This document shows positions 45,694-55,746 of a stretch of DNA of 64,000 nucleotides, in pieces (within the stretch, counting starts at the first letter, position 1; each line of letters starts with the position of its first letter). Both the position numbers and the translations under genes were made by a program. The notes below the pieces were generated by a model. It saw only the letters and a list, made by a program, of their open reading frames with translations. It made no database searches and was not told where the DNA came from. Location of the stretch: the NCBI RefSeq assembly GCF_000093025.1, contig NC_014207.1:930001-994000 (forward strand), given 5' to 3'. The stretch is from Methylotenera versatilis 301 (GTDB lineage: Bacteria > Pseudomonadota > Gammaproteobacteria > Burkholderiales > Methylophilaceae).

Positions 45694-48621
45694 GTGGTGA
45701 ATACAAAAAATCAATTAGTATCACCGTCATCGGAAAAGCCTACCGAAGTCGATCAGAAGTCAAAAAGAGTTTTTCCCATTGTTGGAATTGGTGCTTCAGC
45801 TGGCGGTTTAGAGGCTTTTGAAGATTTTTTCCGTCACTGCGATCCCGATATAGGGCTTGCATTTGTTTTAGTGCCTCATCTTGATCCTAGCCATGTGAGC
45901 ATGCTCACCGAAATCTTACAACGCAGCACTAAAATGCCTGTGATAGAGGCGCAAGATCAGACTAAGGTTGAAGCTAACCGCGTGTATATCATCCCGCCAA
46001 ATCGTGAAATGGCGATCATTCACGGCAAGTTGCAACTGAGTGTACCAACAGTTTCTCATGGGCAGCGTATGCCGATAGATGGTTTTTTAAGATCACTGGC
46101 TGAAGACCAAAATGAAAATGCGATAGGTATCATTCTTTCAGGCACTGGCAGTGATGGCACCTTGGGTTTGCGTGCTGTTTATGGCGCAGGCGGCAATTGC
46201 TTTGTACAAGAGCCAGCGACAGCTAAATATGATGGTATGCCAACCAGTGCAATTAAAGCGGGTTATGTAACAAAAGTTTTACCCGTCGCAAACATGCCTG
46301 AAGCGCTGCAAGCCGGTGCTAACTCCTTCAATATACTCAGTGAGATAAACACCGAAACTAAGAAAACCCATGGGGTTAGTCATATTTTGATGCAGTTGCG
46401 CACTATCACTGGGCATGACTTTTCGCTTTACAAACAAAGCACTGTGATTCGACGTATCGAACGACGCATGTTAAAGCACGATATTACAGATATTGAAATT
46501 TATGCGCGTTATTTGAAAGAGTTTCCAGCTGAAGCACATATTCTATTCAAAGAATTACTCATCAATGTCACCAGTTTCTTTCGCGATACAGAAGCTTTTC
46601 TGGTGTTAGAAAATGATGTTTTGCCGCAGCTATGCTTAAACAAGTCTGATGAAGATAATTTCCGTGTTTGGGTGCCTGGTTGCGCTTCTGGTGAAGAAGC
46701 ATATTCAATTGCTATTTTACTTAGCGAGCTGATGGATAAAACCCAACAAAATTTCAAAGTACAGATTTATGCTAGCGATCTGGATGATGATGCCATTGCA
46801 ACGGCCAGAGCAGGCTTATACCCAATTAACATCAGTCAAGATCTCACACCAGAACGCTTACGCCGCTTTTTTACTAAAGAAATAACTGGCTATAAAGTTA
46901 AAAAAGAGATTCGTGACATGGTGGTTTTCGCGATTCAAAACGTCATTAAAGACCCCCCATTTACCAAACTTGATTTACTCTCATGCCGTAACCTGATGAT
47001 TTATCTCGGCGCAGAGTTACAAAATAGGCTAATGCCAACATTTCATTACGCACTAAAACCTAATGGGGTGTTGATGGTGTCACCATCAGAGGGAATTGGT
47101 AGCTTTACCTCGTTATTTTCACCGATTAGTCGCAAGTGGAAAATCTACCGTGCTATACATAATCTGAGTTCACCAACCTCAAGATTTAATATTCCGACCA
47201 AAGTTCCTACAACAAATGACAGCAAGACACCTGAGAAAGCGATAAAACAACCTATGGAAAATAGTTTGGCTGAAATAAGCCGTCGTCTGTTGATGCAATA
47301 CTTTGCTCCGGCATCTGTATTTACCGACCTAAAAGGCAATATTCTTTATGTACATGGTGATACGGGAAAATATCTGCGTCCTGCTCAGGGACAAGCTAGT
47401 TTAAATGTCATTGAAATGGCACGCGAGGGTATGGAAATACAGCTACGTGCAGCTATCCACTCGGCAAGCATCGAAAATAAGCCAACACTCAATCATGAAA
47501 TGCAAGTCAAGACCAATGGTGGTTTTACCACGGTTAGTTTAAGTGTACGACAAGTTAACTATGGTTCAGCTGATAAGCAGGCATTTCTATTGGTGAGCTT
47601 TCAGGATGTAGTGACGCCTTCTAATCAAACAAAACGTAAGGTTTCTAGCAAGCCGGAAGAGCTAAAACGCTTAGAGGAGCTTGAAAATGATTTGTTATAC
47701 CTAAAAGAAAACCACCAAGTTCTCATCGAAGAGCAGCAAGCTACCAACGAAGAGCTTAAGTCCGCCAACGAAGAGCTACAATCGACCAATGAGGAAATGC
47801 AGTCTAGCAACGAAGAGTTAGAAACCTCGAAAGAAGAGTTGCAGTCGATTAATGAGGAGCTCATTACGGTCAATTCTGAGCTGCAGACAAAAATGGATCA
47901 GTTGTCTGAAATGCAGAGCGATATGAAGAATCTATTGGAAAGCACAGATATTGGTATCGTTTTTTTAGATGAACACTTAATGATTCGCAGCTTTACTCGG
48001 GAAGCAGTTCGCATCTATCGATTAGTACCATCGGATATAGGCAGACCACTTTCTGATATTCGATCCATTTCTGACCAAGCTGACAATCTTATCGAGGCAG
48101 CTAAAAACGTATTGGACTCACTGATTCCTTTTGAAACCGAGTTACATGTTCTCAATAACTGGATATTGGTGCGCATTCAGCCTTACCGCACTACAGACAA
48201 CTTTATTAATGGCGTTGTTTTAACCTTTACTGACATCACGGCCCGTATTAAGAGTGCTACTACCCAAGAAGCACTAGACTTGGCCGAGGGCATCGTTAAC
48301 ACTGTACGTGAACCACTGATAGTACTAGATGCCAAAATGAATGTGATTTCCATTAATACTGCTTTTGAAACAAGCTTTCAAGTGAGTCGAGAAGATGCCA
48401 TTGGCAGAAAAATTTATCAGTTGGGAAACTTTCAGTGGGATATACCTGCCTTACGTAAATTACTAGAAGAGTTATTAATTACCAGCGACTCTATAGACGA
48501 CTACGTAGTACATCACGACTTTCCTGGAATTGGCCACAAAACTATTCGAATTAAGGCACGCCGCTTAGTAACCAAGATGATTGAAACACAGTTGATATTA
48601 CTGTCATTTGAGATCAATTAA
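45694..48621 (+). CDS. CheB-CheR-PAS hybrid chemotaxis protein
   Basis: 975 residues. A CheB methylesterase domain without its receiver (about 28-215; catalytic Ser in GIGASAGGLEAF, His in VPHLDPSH, Asp in LSGTGSDGTLGL); a CheR methyltransferase domain (about 225-490; INVTSFFRD, SAM site VWVPGCASGEEAYSIA, CRNLMIYL); a long coiled coil of repeated Glu-Leu-x-Ser-x-Asn-Glu units (about 665-745); then two PAS domains (about 745-860 and 870-975). It can both methylate and demethylate receptors. Such hybrids often carry a C-terminal kinase; here the protein ends with PAS. Start GTG, GAGAG just upstream; the Aer-like receptor 139 bp upstream is a likely partner. Confidence 0.93.
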   Translation: MVNTKNQLVSPSSEKPTEVDQKSKRVFPIVGIGASAGGLEAFEDFFRHCDPDIGLAFVLVPHLDPSHVSMLTEILQRSTKMPVIEAQDQTKVEANRVYIIPPNREMAIIHGKLQLSVPTVSHGQRMPIDGFLRSLAEDQNENAIGIILSGTGSDGTLGLRAVYGAGGNCFVQEPATAKYDGMPTSAIKAGYVTKVLPVANMPEALQAGANSFNILSEINTETKKTHGVSHILMQLRTITGHDFSLYKQSTVIRRIERRMLKHDITDIEIYARYLKEFPAEAHILFKELLINVTSFFRDTEAFLVLENDVLPQLCLNKSDEDNFRVWVPGCASGEEAYSIAILLSELMDKTQQNFKVQIYASDLDDDAIATARAGLYPINISQDLTPERLRRFFTKEITGYKVKKEIRDMVVFAIQNVIKDPPFTKLDLLSCRNLMIYLGAELQNRLMPTFHYALKPNGVLMVSPSEGIGSFTSLFSPISRKWKIYRAIHNLSSPTSRFNIPTKVPTTNDSKTPEKAIKQPMENSLAEISRRLLMQYFAPASVFTDLKGNILYVHGDTGKYLRPAQGQASLNVIEMAREGMEIQLRAAIHSASIENKPTLNHEMQVKTNGGFTTVSLSVRQVNYGSADKQAFLLVSFQDVVTPSNQTKRKVSSKPEELKRLEELENDLLYLKENHQVLIEEQQATNEELKSANEELQSTNEEMQSSNEELETSKEELQSINEELITVNSELQTKMDQLSEMQSDMKNLLESTDIGIVFLDEHLMIRSFTREAVRIYRLVPSDIGRPLSDIRSISDQADNLIEAAKNVLDSLIPFETELHVLNNWILVRIQPYRTTDNFINGVVLTFTDITARIKSATTQEALDLAEGIVNTVREPLIVLDAKMNVISINTAFETSFQVSREDAIGRKIYQLGNFQWDIPALRKLLEELLITSDSIDDYVVHHDFPGIGHKTIRIKARRLVTKMIETQLILLSFEIN

Positions 48622-48902
48622 TCTGTACTTAATACATATCCGGGCTCGCTCTAAAAGTAGACGCATCACTTTAAACTTTACAAGTGTTTGCAATGTGTCT
48701 AGATTCTGATTATTAAGGTCAGTTAGCTACAAATGAAAAGTTACTAAAGTAGTGGTCGATGTCATATTTCTAGCAGTAAGTGAAGTTCAACTGTGTGCTA
48801 TTTACAGTGAATTTTAATTCGTATCGCAATAACTGACCTGATGTAAGCCTTGAGTGATGATTACATTTTGTAACTAATACTAATCCCAGTGAACTTTTTA
48901 AC

Positions 48903-51032
48903 TTAATGCATTTCCATTTTAGGAAGCGAGTTTATTGCTGCTGTAGCATTAACCTTAGGTAAACTGATTTCATCACTAAGCACATTTGCGGCTTCGTTAA
49001 GTAAAATATCTTTACTGTTCTTTCTTATCTTTTCAATTTCTAACTCTCGATTTAGGTTACGTTCGTTAACTTGGAGCCCATCATCATGTAGAGCATCATT
49101 CGTTGGAGAGTCACTGGTTTTTTCCCGTGATGCCAAACGTTTGTCTTGCACTTCACGTTCTTTACGACGTTGAGCCTCATTTAATGAGATTAGATTTTTG
49201 TCTAGTTGATTTTTGTACTCCGTAATATCTTCTTGTAAATACTGAAAATCTTTGTCTTTGCTAATACGTGAATTATGGTTAGCGATAAGTTTAGGAATAA
49301 CAGATTTTAAATCGCCTGCTGAGGTAAATTCAGCCGACTTAATTTGTGACCAAGGTAAAGGATTGTCATAACTTGACTCCCCCGAATTATCTAGATCGGT
49401 GATGGTTGGAAGGCTGATATCAGGTGTCACTCCTCGCAACTGAGTTGTGCCGCCGTTGATGCGAAAAAATTGTGCAACCGTCATCTTAAGTTCGCCAAAT
49501 TTAGGCTTATCATTTTTAACAAGTTGATCCAGATTTACTACAGATTGAACGGTACCTTTACCAAAGCTCTGTTCTCCAATAATGACGCCACGACCATAAT
49601 CTTGTATTGCAGCGGCGAAAATTTCAGAGGCTGATGCAGAGCCACGGTTAATTAGAATGCCCAGTGGACCATCCCAGAGCGCGCCTTTTCTTGTATCGCT
49701 ATCAACTTTTATCACCCCTTTATCATTACGCTCTTGTAGTACGGGGCCTTTATTGATAAACAACCCTGTTAATTCAATCGCTTCATCTAGTGAGCCACCG
49801 CCATTGTTACGTAAATCGACTAATACACTGTCAACCTTGTCCTTTTTAAGCTCTTCCAATAGAAGCGATACGTCTCTAGTGGCACTTTTAAAAGTCTTAT
49901 CACCATTTTGGCGGGCTTCAAAATCTTGATAAAAAACAGGCAGGCTAATCACGCCAATCTGATGTGTTACGCCATTATCTGTCACCTTAATGATAGATTT
50001 TTTAGCGGCTTGTTGTTCTAGGCTGATCTTTTTTCTAGTAAGTGCGATCAACTTATGTTGACTATCAGTACCTGCTTTTACAGGCAAAATGTCTAGAACT
50101 ACCACAGAGTTCTCTGCGCCACGAATGAGAGCAACGGTATCATCAAGACGCCAACCCATGACATCTGTAACAGCGCCATTAGCACCTTGACCAACGCCTA
50201 CAATTCGATCTCCTACTTCAAGTTTTCCTGAAAGTGCAGCAGGGCTGCCAACTACCAACTCTCGAATAGTTGTGTATTCGTCTTTATCCTGCAATACAGC
50301 GCCAATCCCAACTAATGATAGTTTCATAGAGATGTCAAAGTCGTCCGACTGCTGAATCCCAAAGTAGTTAGTATGCGGATCAATGGTCATTGTGTAAGCG
50401 TTCATAAAGCTTTGGAACACGTCATCACTCTTGAATTTCGCATTACTTTTTAAGTTATTTTCGTATCGTTTATCTAAGGTGTCGATGATGCTCTTATCGT
50501 TTTTACCTGCTAGTTTAAGGCGAAGCCAATCATTTTTAACGCGCTTACGCCAAATATCATTCATCTCGTCTTGAGATTTTGCCCATGGAGATTTCTCGCG
50601 CGTTAATTGGTAACTCTCATCTACTTTAAAATCAAAGCCTTTTTTGAGTAAAGAGCGAGCATAAGTGATGCGATCAACGATGCGCTGCTGGTACAGATTG
50701 AAAATTTCAAAGGGAATGGATAGATCTTCTTTTAATATGGCGTCATCTAGCATTGTCCGAAATGTAGATAACTGATCAACATCAGACTGTAAGAAAAAGA
50801 TCTTTTGTGCATCCAACGACTTGATATAAGCATCGAATATCTTAGAGGAGCTTGTATCGTCAAGTAACACAGGCTTGTAGTGATATCGAGTCAACACTTC
50901 AGCAGACAAATGAGCCGCTTGAGATTGTTGCTGCGTTGGAGCTAATAAAGGAACCGTTTGAGTCGCATTCGATTGGGCTGCTTGCACTGATATTAAACAA
51001 CCAAACAGTAAGCAGAGCAATTTGTTCTTCAT
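48903..51032 (-). CDS. prc: Tail-specific (carboxy-terminal processing) protease
   Basis: 709 residues, larger than most CtpA proteins and in the Prc/Tsp size range. Signal peptide (about 1-23), an N-terminal helical domain, a PDZ domain (about 235-330, GAVLQDKDEYTTIRELVVGSPA), and an S41 serine-lysine protease core with the Ser in GSASASEIFAAA (near 465) and Lys in GEQSFGKGTVQ (near 490). A C-terminal extension from about 580 matches the Prc family. Acts in the periplasm on proteins with non-polar C-termini. AGGAA precedes the start. It stands alone. Confidence 0.93.
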   Translation of the reverse strand: MKNKLLCLLFGCLISVQAAQSNATQTVPLLAPTQQQSQAAHLSAEVLTRYHYKPVLLDDTSSSKIFDAYIKSLDAQKIFFLQSDVDQLSTFRTMLDDAILKEDLSIPFEIFNLYQQRIVDRITYARSLLKKGFDFKVDESYQLTREKSPWAKSQDEMNDIWRKRVKNDWLRLKLAGKNDKSIIDTLDKRYENNLKSNAKFKSDDVFQSFMNAYTMTIDPHTNYFGIQQSDDFDISMKLSLVGIGAVLQDKDEYTTIRELVVGSPAALSGKLEVGDRIVGVGQGANGAVTDVMGWRLDDTVALIRGAENSVVVLDILPVKAGTDSQHKLIALTRKKISLEQQAAKKSIIKVTDNGVTHQIGVISLPVFYQDFEARQNGDKTFKSATRDVSLLLEELKKDKVDSVLVDLRNNGGGSLDEAIELTGLFINKGPVLQERNDKGVIKVDSDTRKGALWDGPLGILINRGSASASEIFAAAIQDYGRGVIIGEQSFGKGTVQSVVNLDQLVKNDKPKFGELKMTVAQFFRINGGTTQLRGVTPDISLPTITDLDNSGESSYDNPLPWSQIKSAEFTSAGDLKSVIPKLIANHNSRISKDKDFQYLQEDITEYKNQLDKNLISLNEAQRRKEREVQDKRLASREKTSDSPTNDALHDDGLQVNERNLNRELEIEKIRKNSKDILLNEAANVLSDEISLPKVNATAAINSLPKMEMH

Positions 51033-51296
51033 TCATATTCCTGACATTAATTTTTAAAATTTAAATATAACTTCATTAAAATTACTGGGATAGTGCAATT
51101 TTCTGTACTTTACTCTAGACCGATTAACTCATGAATAGTTTAATTACGTTTCTTATAGCATATTTAAGAGCATAAGAAGATGTATCAATAGATACTGTTG
51201 TTATAAATGCAGGCTATAGCTTTTTTAGTAGTAGTTTTAAATTGCAGCAAACTTACAGCTACGAATTTAATGATACATTCACCACTCTTAATTCGC

Positions 51297-52211
51297 TTAG
51301 TTAAAAGAAGGCCATAGCCTTTCTAGTAGGTTTGGGCTTTTCATTTTATCTATCCACCAAGTTAATCCAGCGCCCACTTCTTCAGTGCGCCATGCTAGGT
51401 AGACGGGTTCAGGTTTGCGGGGCTCTTCCACTTCTTTTATGACTAATAAGCCAGATGCGATTGCTTGGCGTGCAATGGCTTCAGGTAAGAAGCCAAAGCC
51501 CATGCCCGCTAATTGATATTCATATTTTGCGCGCATATTAGATACTGCCAAGGTATTTTGTCCGAAAAGCAAGCCTACGGTTCTGGGTTGCATTTTTCTA
51601 ACGGAATCGCTGACGGTGATTGCGAGGTGCTGACTAAGGTCGGCTTTGCTTAGCGGGCTGGCAATGCCGGCTAGTGGGTGGTTTGGCGACACAGCAAACA
51701 CAAAGTCCATATAGCCGATGAGGTGCGAGTGATAGCCGCCACCAGAAGGACCTTCACCAGCCGCTCCAACGAGTAAGTCTACCCGCCTATCAAGTAGCGC
51801 TTCCCATGTACCTGATAGCGTTTCTTGCGAGAATTTCAATCTCGTTAGGTCAGCAACCTTGCAAAACTCAGTGACATCATGAATCAATGAGGTTGGAGAG
51901 AATACTGAGTCCATCCCTATCGTCAGTTCAGTTTCCCAACCTGATGCGACTCTTCTTACTCTATGCTCTAAATCACTGGCTGCTTTTAGTAAGTGGCGAC
52001 CTTCTTTTAGTAGTTCACTTCCTGCTTTGGTAATAGCAACTTTAGGGCCTAGGCGCTCAAAGACCTGCACGCCTAAGTCTTGCTCTAGTTTACTCACAGT
52101 ATATGAAATTGTTGATGGTACTTTATATAGCTCATTTCCCGCTGCTGCAAAAGATCCTAGACGATCAATGGCATCCAATATCAGTAGGGCATCTAAGCTA
52201 ATTCTAAACAT
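51297..52211 (-). CDS. LysR-family transcriptional regulator
   Basis: 304 residues: winged helix at about 1-65 (LDALLILDAIDRLGSFAAAG, then VPSTISYTVSKLEQDLGVQ) and a substrate-binding domain to the end. The LxxLxAI start and the YTVSKLE recognition helix place it with LysR regulators beside pirin genes in many proteobacteria. It is divergent from the pirin gene with 153 bp between starts, so it probably activates the pirin/NmrA pair. The inducer is unknown. Confidence 0.9.
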   Translation of the reverse strand: MFRISLDALLILDAIDRLGSFAAAGNELYKVPSTISYTVSKLEQDLGVQVFERLGPKVAITKAGSELLKEGRHLLKAASDLEHRVRRVASGWETELTIGMDSVFSPTSLIHDVTEFCKVADLTRLKFSQETLSGTWEALLDRRVDLLVGAAGEGPSGGGYHSHLIGYMDFVFAVSPNHPLAGIASPLSKADLSQHLAITVSDSVRKMQPRTVGLLFGQNTLAVSNMRAKYEYQLAGMGFGFLPEAIARQAIASGLLVIKEVEEPRKPEPVYLAWRTEEVGAGLTWWIDKMKSPNLLERLWPSFN

Positions 52212-52364
52212 TCGATTTTTTCGATGATAGGTTGCTATTTTTTCCGTTTTTCATTCCGCATCTTCCAGTTCATACTGCACACATGCTTAGTAAATAAGAT
52301 TAATTAGACAATAATTATATTCTAATTTATTGATGATTTTGTAAAAACTTAAAAGGAGATGACC

Positions 52365-53069
52365 ATGTTAGACATTCATAAAAATAGTAGCCGCGGTGCC
52401 GCAGACCATGGTTGGTTGCAATCAAACCATTCATTCTCATTCGGGCATTATTACAATCCAGAAGCCCTGGGATTTGGGCCATTGCTTGTGATTAATGAGG
52501 ATCGTGTTCAGGCTGGTAAGGGCTTTGGAACACACGGACATGAAGATATGGAGATTATCACTTATGTGTTAAGTGGTTCTTTAGAGCATAAAGATAGCAT
52601 GGGCACTGGCTCAGTCATTCAATACGGTGACGTGCAAAGAATGAGCGCTGGTACTGGTGTGCGCCACAGTGAGTTTAATCACTCAAGTTCTGAGCGTGTC
52701 CATTTTTTACAAATTTGGATTGAGCCGAATGTTAAAGGCATTGCGCCTAGCTATGAAGAGAAACATTTTGATACGGCATCTAAAGTTGGTAGCTTGCGTT
52801 TAATTGGTTCGCCAGATGGTAAAGATGGCTCTGTGCTCATTCATCAAGACGCTTACCTCTATGCTTCAATTTTGAATACAGCAGATCAAGAAGTACAACA
52901 TAACTTAAAAGCAGGACGTAGTGCTTATGTGCATGTGATTCGTGGGCAGCTTGATGTGAATGGCAATACCTTAAAAACGGGTGATGCCTTAAAAATTAAA
53001 GATATTTCTTTAATTTCGTTTGCAAATGCACATGAGGTCGAATTTCTTTTATTCGACTTACCTTATTAA
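52365..53069 (+). CDS. Pirin-family protein (YhaK/YhhW-like)
   Basis: About 234 residues forming a bicupin. The pirin motif is clear: FGTHGHEDMEIITYVLSG with metal-ligand histidines and glutamate, then HSEFNHSSSERVHFLQIW. Some bacterial members act as quercetin 2,3-dioxygenases, others as redox sensors; the metal site looks intact here (HGHEDME and the His of RHSEFNH). AAGGAG 7 bp before the ATG at 52365 fixes the start rather than the ATG at 52359. The NmrA-like gene follows after 30 bp. Confidence 0.9.
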   Translation: MLDIHKNSSRGAADHGWLQSNHSFSFGHYYNPEALGFGPLLVINEDRVQAGKGFGTHGHEDMEIITYVLSGSLEHKDSMGTGSVIQYGDVQRMSAGTGVRHSEFNHSSSERVHFLQIWIEPNVKGIAPSYEEKHFDTASKVGSLRLIGSPDGKDGSVLIHQDAYLYASILNTADQEVQHNLKAGRSAYVHVIRGQLDVNGNTLKTGDALKIKDISLISFANAHEVEFLLFDLPY

Positions 53070-53099
53070 CAAATTTTTTAAAACTTTAGGAGTAATACT

Positions 53100-53978
53100 A
53101 TGAAAACAGAAGCAATTTTAATTATTGGCGCAGCGGGTAATAATGGCGTGGCGACATTAGAGTCGCTCATTCAAAAGAATGATGCTCAGTACGCCATTCG
53201 TGCGGGCGTGAGAAATGTGGAGAAGGGTCAGCAGCTTCAGCAGCAATATCCATCAATTGAAGCTGTTGTGATTAACTTGGATGCGCCAGCAACGCTAGCT
53301 GCTGCTTTTGAAGGCGTAACGAAAGTGTTCATCATTCCAGGTAATGTTGAAAACCGCGCACAGCATGCAAAAAATGCCATTGACGCTGCCGTTGCCGCTG
53401 GTTCAGTCAAACAGGTTGTGCTTTACTCTGTGGTAGGCGCCGAGTGGGAAGCCATCTTGTTTGCACGCCAATTCCGTGAAGCGGAGAAGTATCTTGAAGC
53501 TTCAGGTTTGCCATGGACGCATTTGCGCACCATATGGTTTCAAGAAAACTTTCTGGGCTGGGCTGATGGTGTAAAGCAGGGTGCGTTTTACTTTGGTGTT
53601 AGGGAAGGTCAATTTGCTCCGCTTAACGTTAAAGACATTGGTGAAATTGCGGCCAACATCCTAACGACTAGCGGCCATGAGCGAAAAGCGTATAACGTGA
53701 CTGGCCCAGAGTTGCTTTCTGGTCAGAATATTGCAGATACATTCAGTCATATTACTGGACGAAATGTGGCCTATGTGTCACCAGATGAAAACACCACCTT
53801 GCAGTCTTTACTGGGTGCGGGTTGGCCAGAATGGCAGGCAAAAGGCGCGCTAGAGTTATTTGAGGTGTTCGCGTCAAATCAAGCTGCGGTTGTTAGTCCA
53901 GATGGTGAGGCATTATTAGGGCGGCCATTAACTAAGTTAGCTGATTATTTAGAAAGCAATAAAACTGCATTTGTTTAA
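53100..53978 (+). CDS. NmrA-like NAD(P)-binding oxidoreductase
   Basis: 292 residues of the atypical short-chain dehydrogenase fold. The dinucleotide motif is IIGAAGNNGVATLESL near residue 8; the C-terminal half has the NmrA-like GLPWTHLRTIWFQENFL. The catalytic YxxxK of classical SDRs is not evident, which suits the NmrA/QOR2 group that senses NAD(P) state or reduces quinones. TTAGGAG precedes the ATG. It follows the pirin gene and probably shares its promoter. Confidence 0.88.
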   Translation: MKTEAILIIGAAGNNGVATLESLIQKNDAQYAIRAGVRNVEKGQQLQQQYPSIEAVVINLDAPATLAAAFEGVTKVFIIPGNVENRAQHAKNAIDAAVAAGSVKQVVLYSVVGAEWEAILFARQFREAEKYLEASGLPWTHLRTIWFQENFLGWADGVKQGAFYFGVREGQFAPLNVKDIGEIAANILTTSGHERKAYNVTGPELLSGQNIADTFSHITGRNVAYVSPDENTTLQSLLGAGWPEWQAKGALELFEVFASNQAAVVSPDGEALLGRPLTKLADYLESNKTAFV

Positions 53979-53999
53979 TGATTGTTTAATCGAAAACCA

Positions 54000-54029
54000 A
54001 GATGCTTTGATATGTTCATCAAAGCATCT
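54000..54029. terminator. Bidirectional terminator between nmrA-like and PAS-GGDEF genes
   Basis: AGATGCTTTGAT and ATCAAAGCATCT form a perfect 12-bp stem around ATGTTC. It lies between convergent genes and overlaps the stop codon of the PAS-GGDEF gene by two bases. Confidence 0.78.
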
Positions 54030-55023
54030 AATTCAGCATTGCTTCTTCAAAAAACTTAGCTTGGTTTTTGCCGCTATTTTTAGCTTGATACATTGCCATA
54101 TCGGCATTAATCACTAATAGTTTTTCGTCCTTGCCATGCTGTGGGTAGACGGCAATGCCTATGCTGCAAGTAATATGTAAGTGTGTTTTAGCTACTTTAA
54201 TCGGCTGAGCCACAGCTTCTACAATTTTGCTAGCGACCAATTTCACATCTTCAATTTCGTCAATAATCGGCAGTAAAATTACAAACTCATCCCCACCCAT
54301 ACGTGCGACGGTATCCGACTCACGTACACAGGAAACTAATTGCCTTGAGACTTTTTTAAGTACGATGTCACCAGTTTCATGCCCGTACAAATCATTAATC
54401 TCTTTGAATAGATCTAAGTCAATAAACATGACTGCAAGCATCTTTTTTTCACGTTTAGCGTACGATAGCGCCAGCTTAAGCCTATCGTTAAATAGTGTGC
54501 GGTTTGGTACGTTAGCTAAAGCATCAAAATGCGCTAAGTTTTCTAAGCGAGTTTCCAGTAACTTGCGTGCAGTAATGTCTGTATGGGTTCCGATCATGCG
54601 CAACGGCTTGCCATGCTTGTCACGCTTTACTATCATGCCTCGCGACAGCACCCACTTGATACTTCTATCTTTGCAGATGACTCTATGTTCGTGGATGTAT
54701 TTTTCTGTCTTACCTGATAGATAGTCACTCACGGCCTGATCTAACGATGCCGCATCATCAGGATGCACGCGGTTATTCCATTCTTTTATGTTGTTATCAA
54801 CTTCTTCATTATTAAAGCCCAGCATCTCTTTGTAGCGATCAGAGAAATAGGCCTTGTCGTTACTAATGTCCCAATCCCAAACCCCGTCACCAGCACCTTC
54901 TAATGCAAACTTCCAAAGTTCTTCGCTGTTTCTTAATTTAATATAGTAAAAGCCAACTGCGATTAAAGGCAGTAGCATGATGATTAAAGCGATATTTAAC
55001 GGTAGTGTTTGGCTGAAATTCAT
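54028..55023 (-). CDS. PAS-GGDEF diguanylate cyclase
   Basis: 331 residues: one membrane helix (about 8-28), a PAS_3-type PAS domain (about 35-155, GAGDGVWDWDISNDKAYFS, typical RVHPDD), and a diguanylate cyclase domain with intact GGDEF in ARMGGDEFVILLP, metal ligand in FIDLDLFKEIND, and an RxxD inhibition site (RESD) five residues before GGDEF. It should make c-di-GMP and be product-inhibited. The single helix and lack of a periplasmic loop point to a cytoplasmic signal. Confidence 0.92.
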   Translation of the reverse strand: MNFSQTLPLNIALIIMLLPLIAVGFYYIKLRNSEELWKFALEGAGDGVWDWDISNDKAYFSDRYKEMLGFNNEEVDNNIKEWNNRVHPDDAASLDQAVSDYLSGKTEKYIHEHRVICKDRSIKWVLSRGMIVKRDKHGKPLRMIGTHTDITARKLLETRLENLAHFDALANVPNRTLFNDRLKLALSYAKREKKMLAVMFIDLDLFKEINDLYGHETGDIVLKKVSRQLVSCVRESDTVARMGGDEFVILLPIIDEIEDVKLVASKIVEAVAQPIKVAKTHLHITCSIGIAVYPQHGKDEKLLVINADMAMYQAKNSGKNQAKFFEEAMLN

Positions 55024-55092
55024 TATTATTTTAGTTAATTTACATTTTGCAATTCTCTATACTACATACCAAAAATGACTAAATTGAATGAC

Positions 55093-55635
55093 TCACGGCT
55101 TGTGCTGTAGTAGCTTTAAATCTTCAATAATTTGTTGCGAATGGTTAGACGTATTCACACTTGTATACACCTTAGCAATTTTGCCGGTTGGGCTGATTAA
55201 GAAAGTATGACGCTTGGCAATTTTTATAATGTAAAGATTTGTTAGTGATTGATAGCTCTCTGCCACAGTGCCATTAGCGTCTATCAATAAAGGGAATGGT
55301 AAGTGATACTTCTTAGCAAAATCAGCATGAGAGGCACTATTGTCCACGCTGACGCCCACAACATTTGCCCCTAATTTTTCAAGCTGCGCCATGTCATCTC
55401 TAAAATGGCACGCTTCTTTTGTGCAACCTGGTGTGTCGTCTTTAGGGTAAAAATACAGCACTAGATATTTACCCGCGTAATCAGATAGATAATGAGTCTG
55501 CCCTTGTGCATCATTAAGCGTAAAGCTAGGCGCATCATCGCCAATTTGCAATGATCGTCCAGCTATAGCATAACTGCGATACCCAAAGAATGCTAGCAAC
55601 AACACGCCTGTGTAAAAGATTAACTTGAGTGTCAT
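55093..55635 (-). CDS. Peroxiredoxin, BCP/PrxQ family
   Basis: 180 residues: a single N-terminal hydrophobic segment (about 4-25) ending in SYAIAG, which should place the enzyme in the periplasm or on the membrane, then a BCP-type core FYPKDDTPGCTKEACHF with peroxidatic C71 and resolving C76 (the PrxQ CxxxxC spacing). It reduces hydrogen peroxide and organic peroxides with thioredoxin-like donors. Most Bcp proteins are cytosolic, so the anchor is a variation. Confidence 0.92.
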   Translation of the reverse strand: MTLKLIFYTGVLLLAFFGYRSYAIAGRSLQIGDDAPSFTLNDAQGQTHYLSDYAGKYLVLYFYPKDDTPGCTKEACHFRDDMAQLEKLGANVVGVSVDNSASHADFAKKYHLPFPLLIDANGTVAESYQSLTNLYIIKIAKRHTFLISPTGKIAKVYTSVNTSNHSQQIIEDLKLLQHKP

Positions 55636-55746
55636 ATATTTGGTTTTAGCTGCTTAACAAGCAATCACTAGGTAATTAACAATAAGTTATGTTAACACTA
55701 ATACGAGATGGATTGAAATGTGAGAAAATAGCCGAAATATTGATAT

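Noticed and set aside
46000-46100. CRISPR arrays or IS transposases in this window
   Set aside because: I looked for regularly spaced short direct repeats and for transposase motifs throughout the window and found none; the tandem motifs seen are short slippage repeats or protein-coding repeats.
48716-48839. 10-bp inverted repeat AGGTCAGTTA/TAACTGACCT in the region between the CheB-CheR and prc genes
   Set aside because: The arms are 104 bp apart with no further pairing and no gene between them; chance is likely.
51604-51616. Match to GCTGACGG of the ~156-bp repeat inside the LysR gene at 51297
   Set aside because: Only a few bases agree and they lie in conserved coding sequence; not a third copy.
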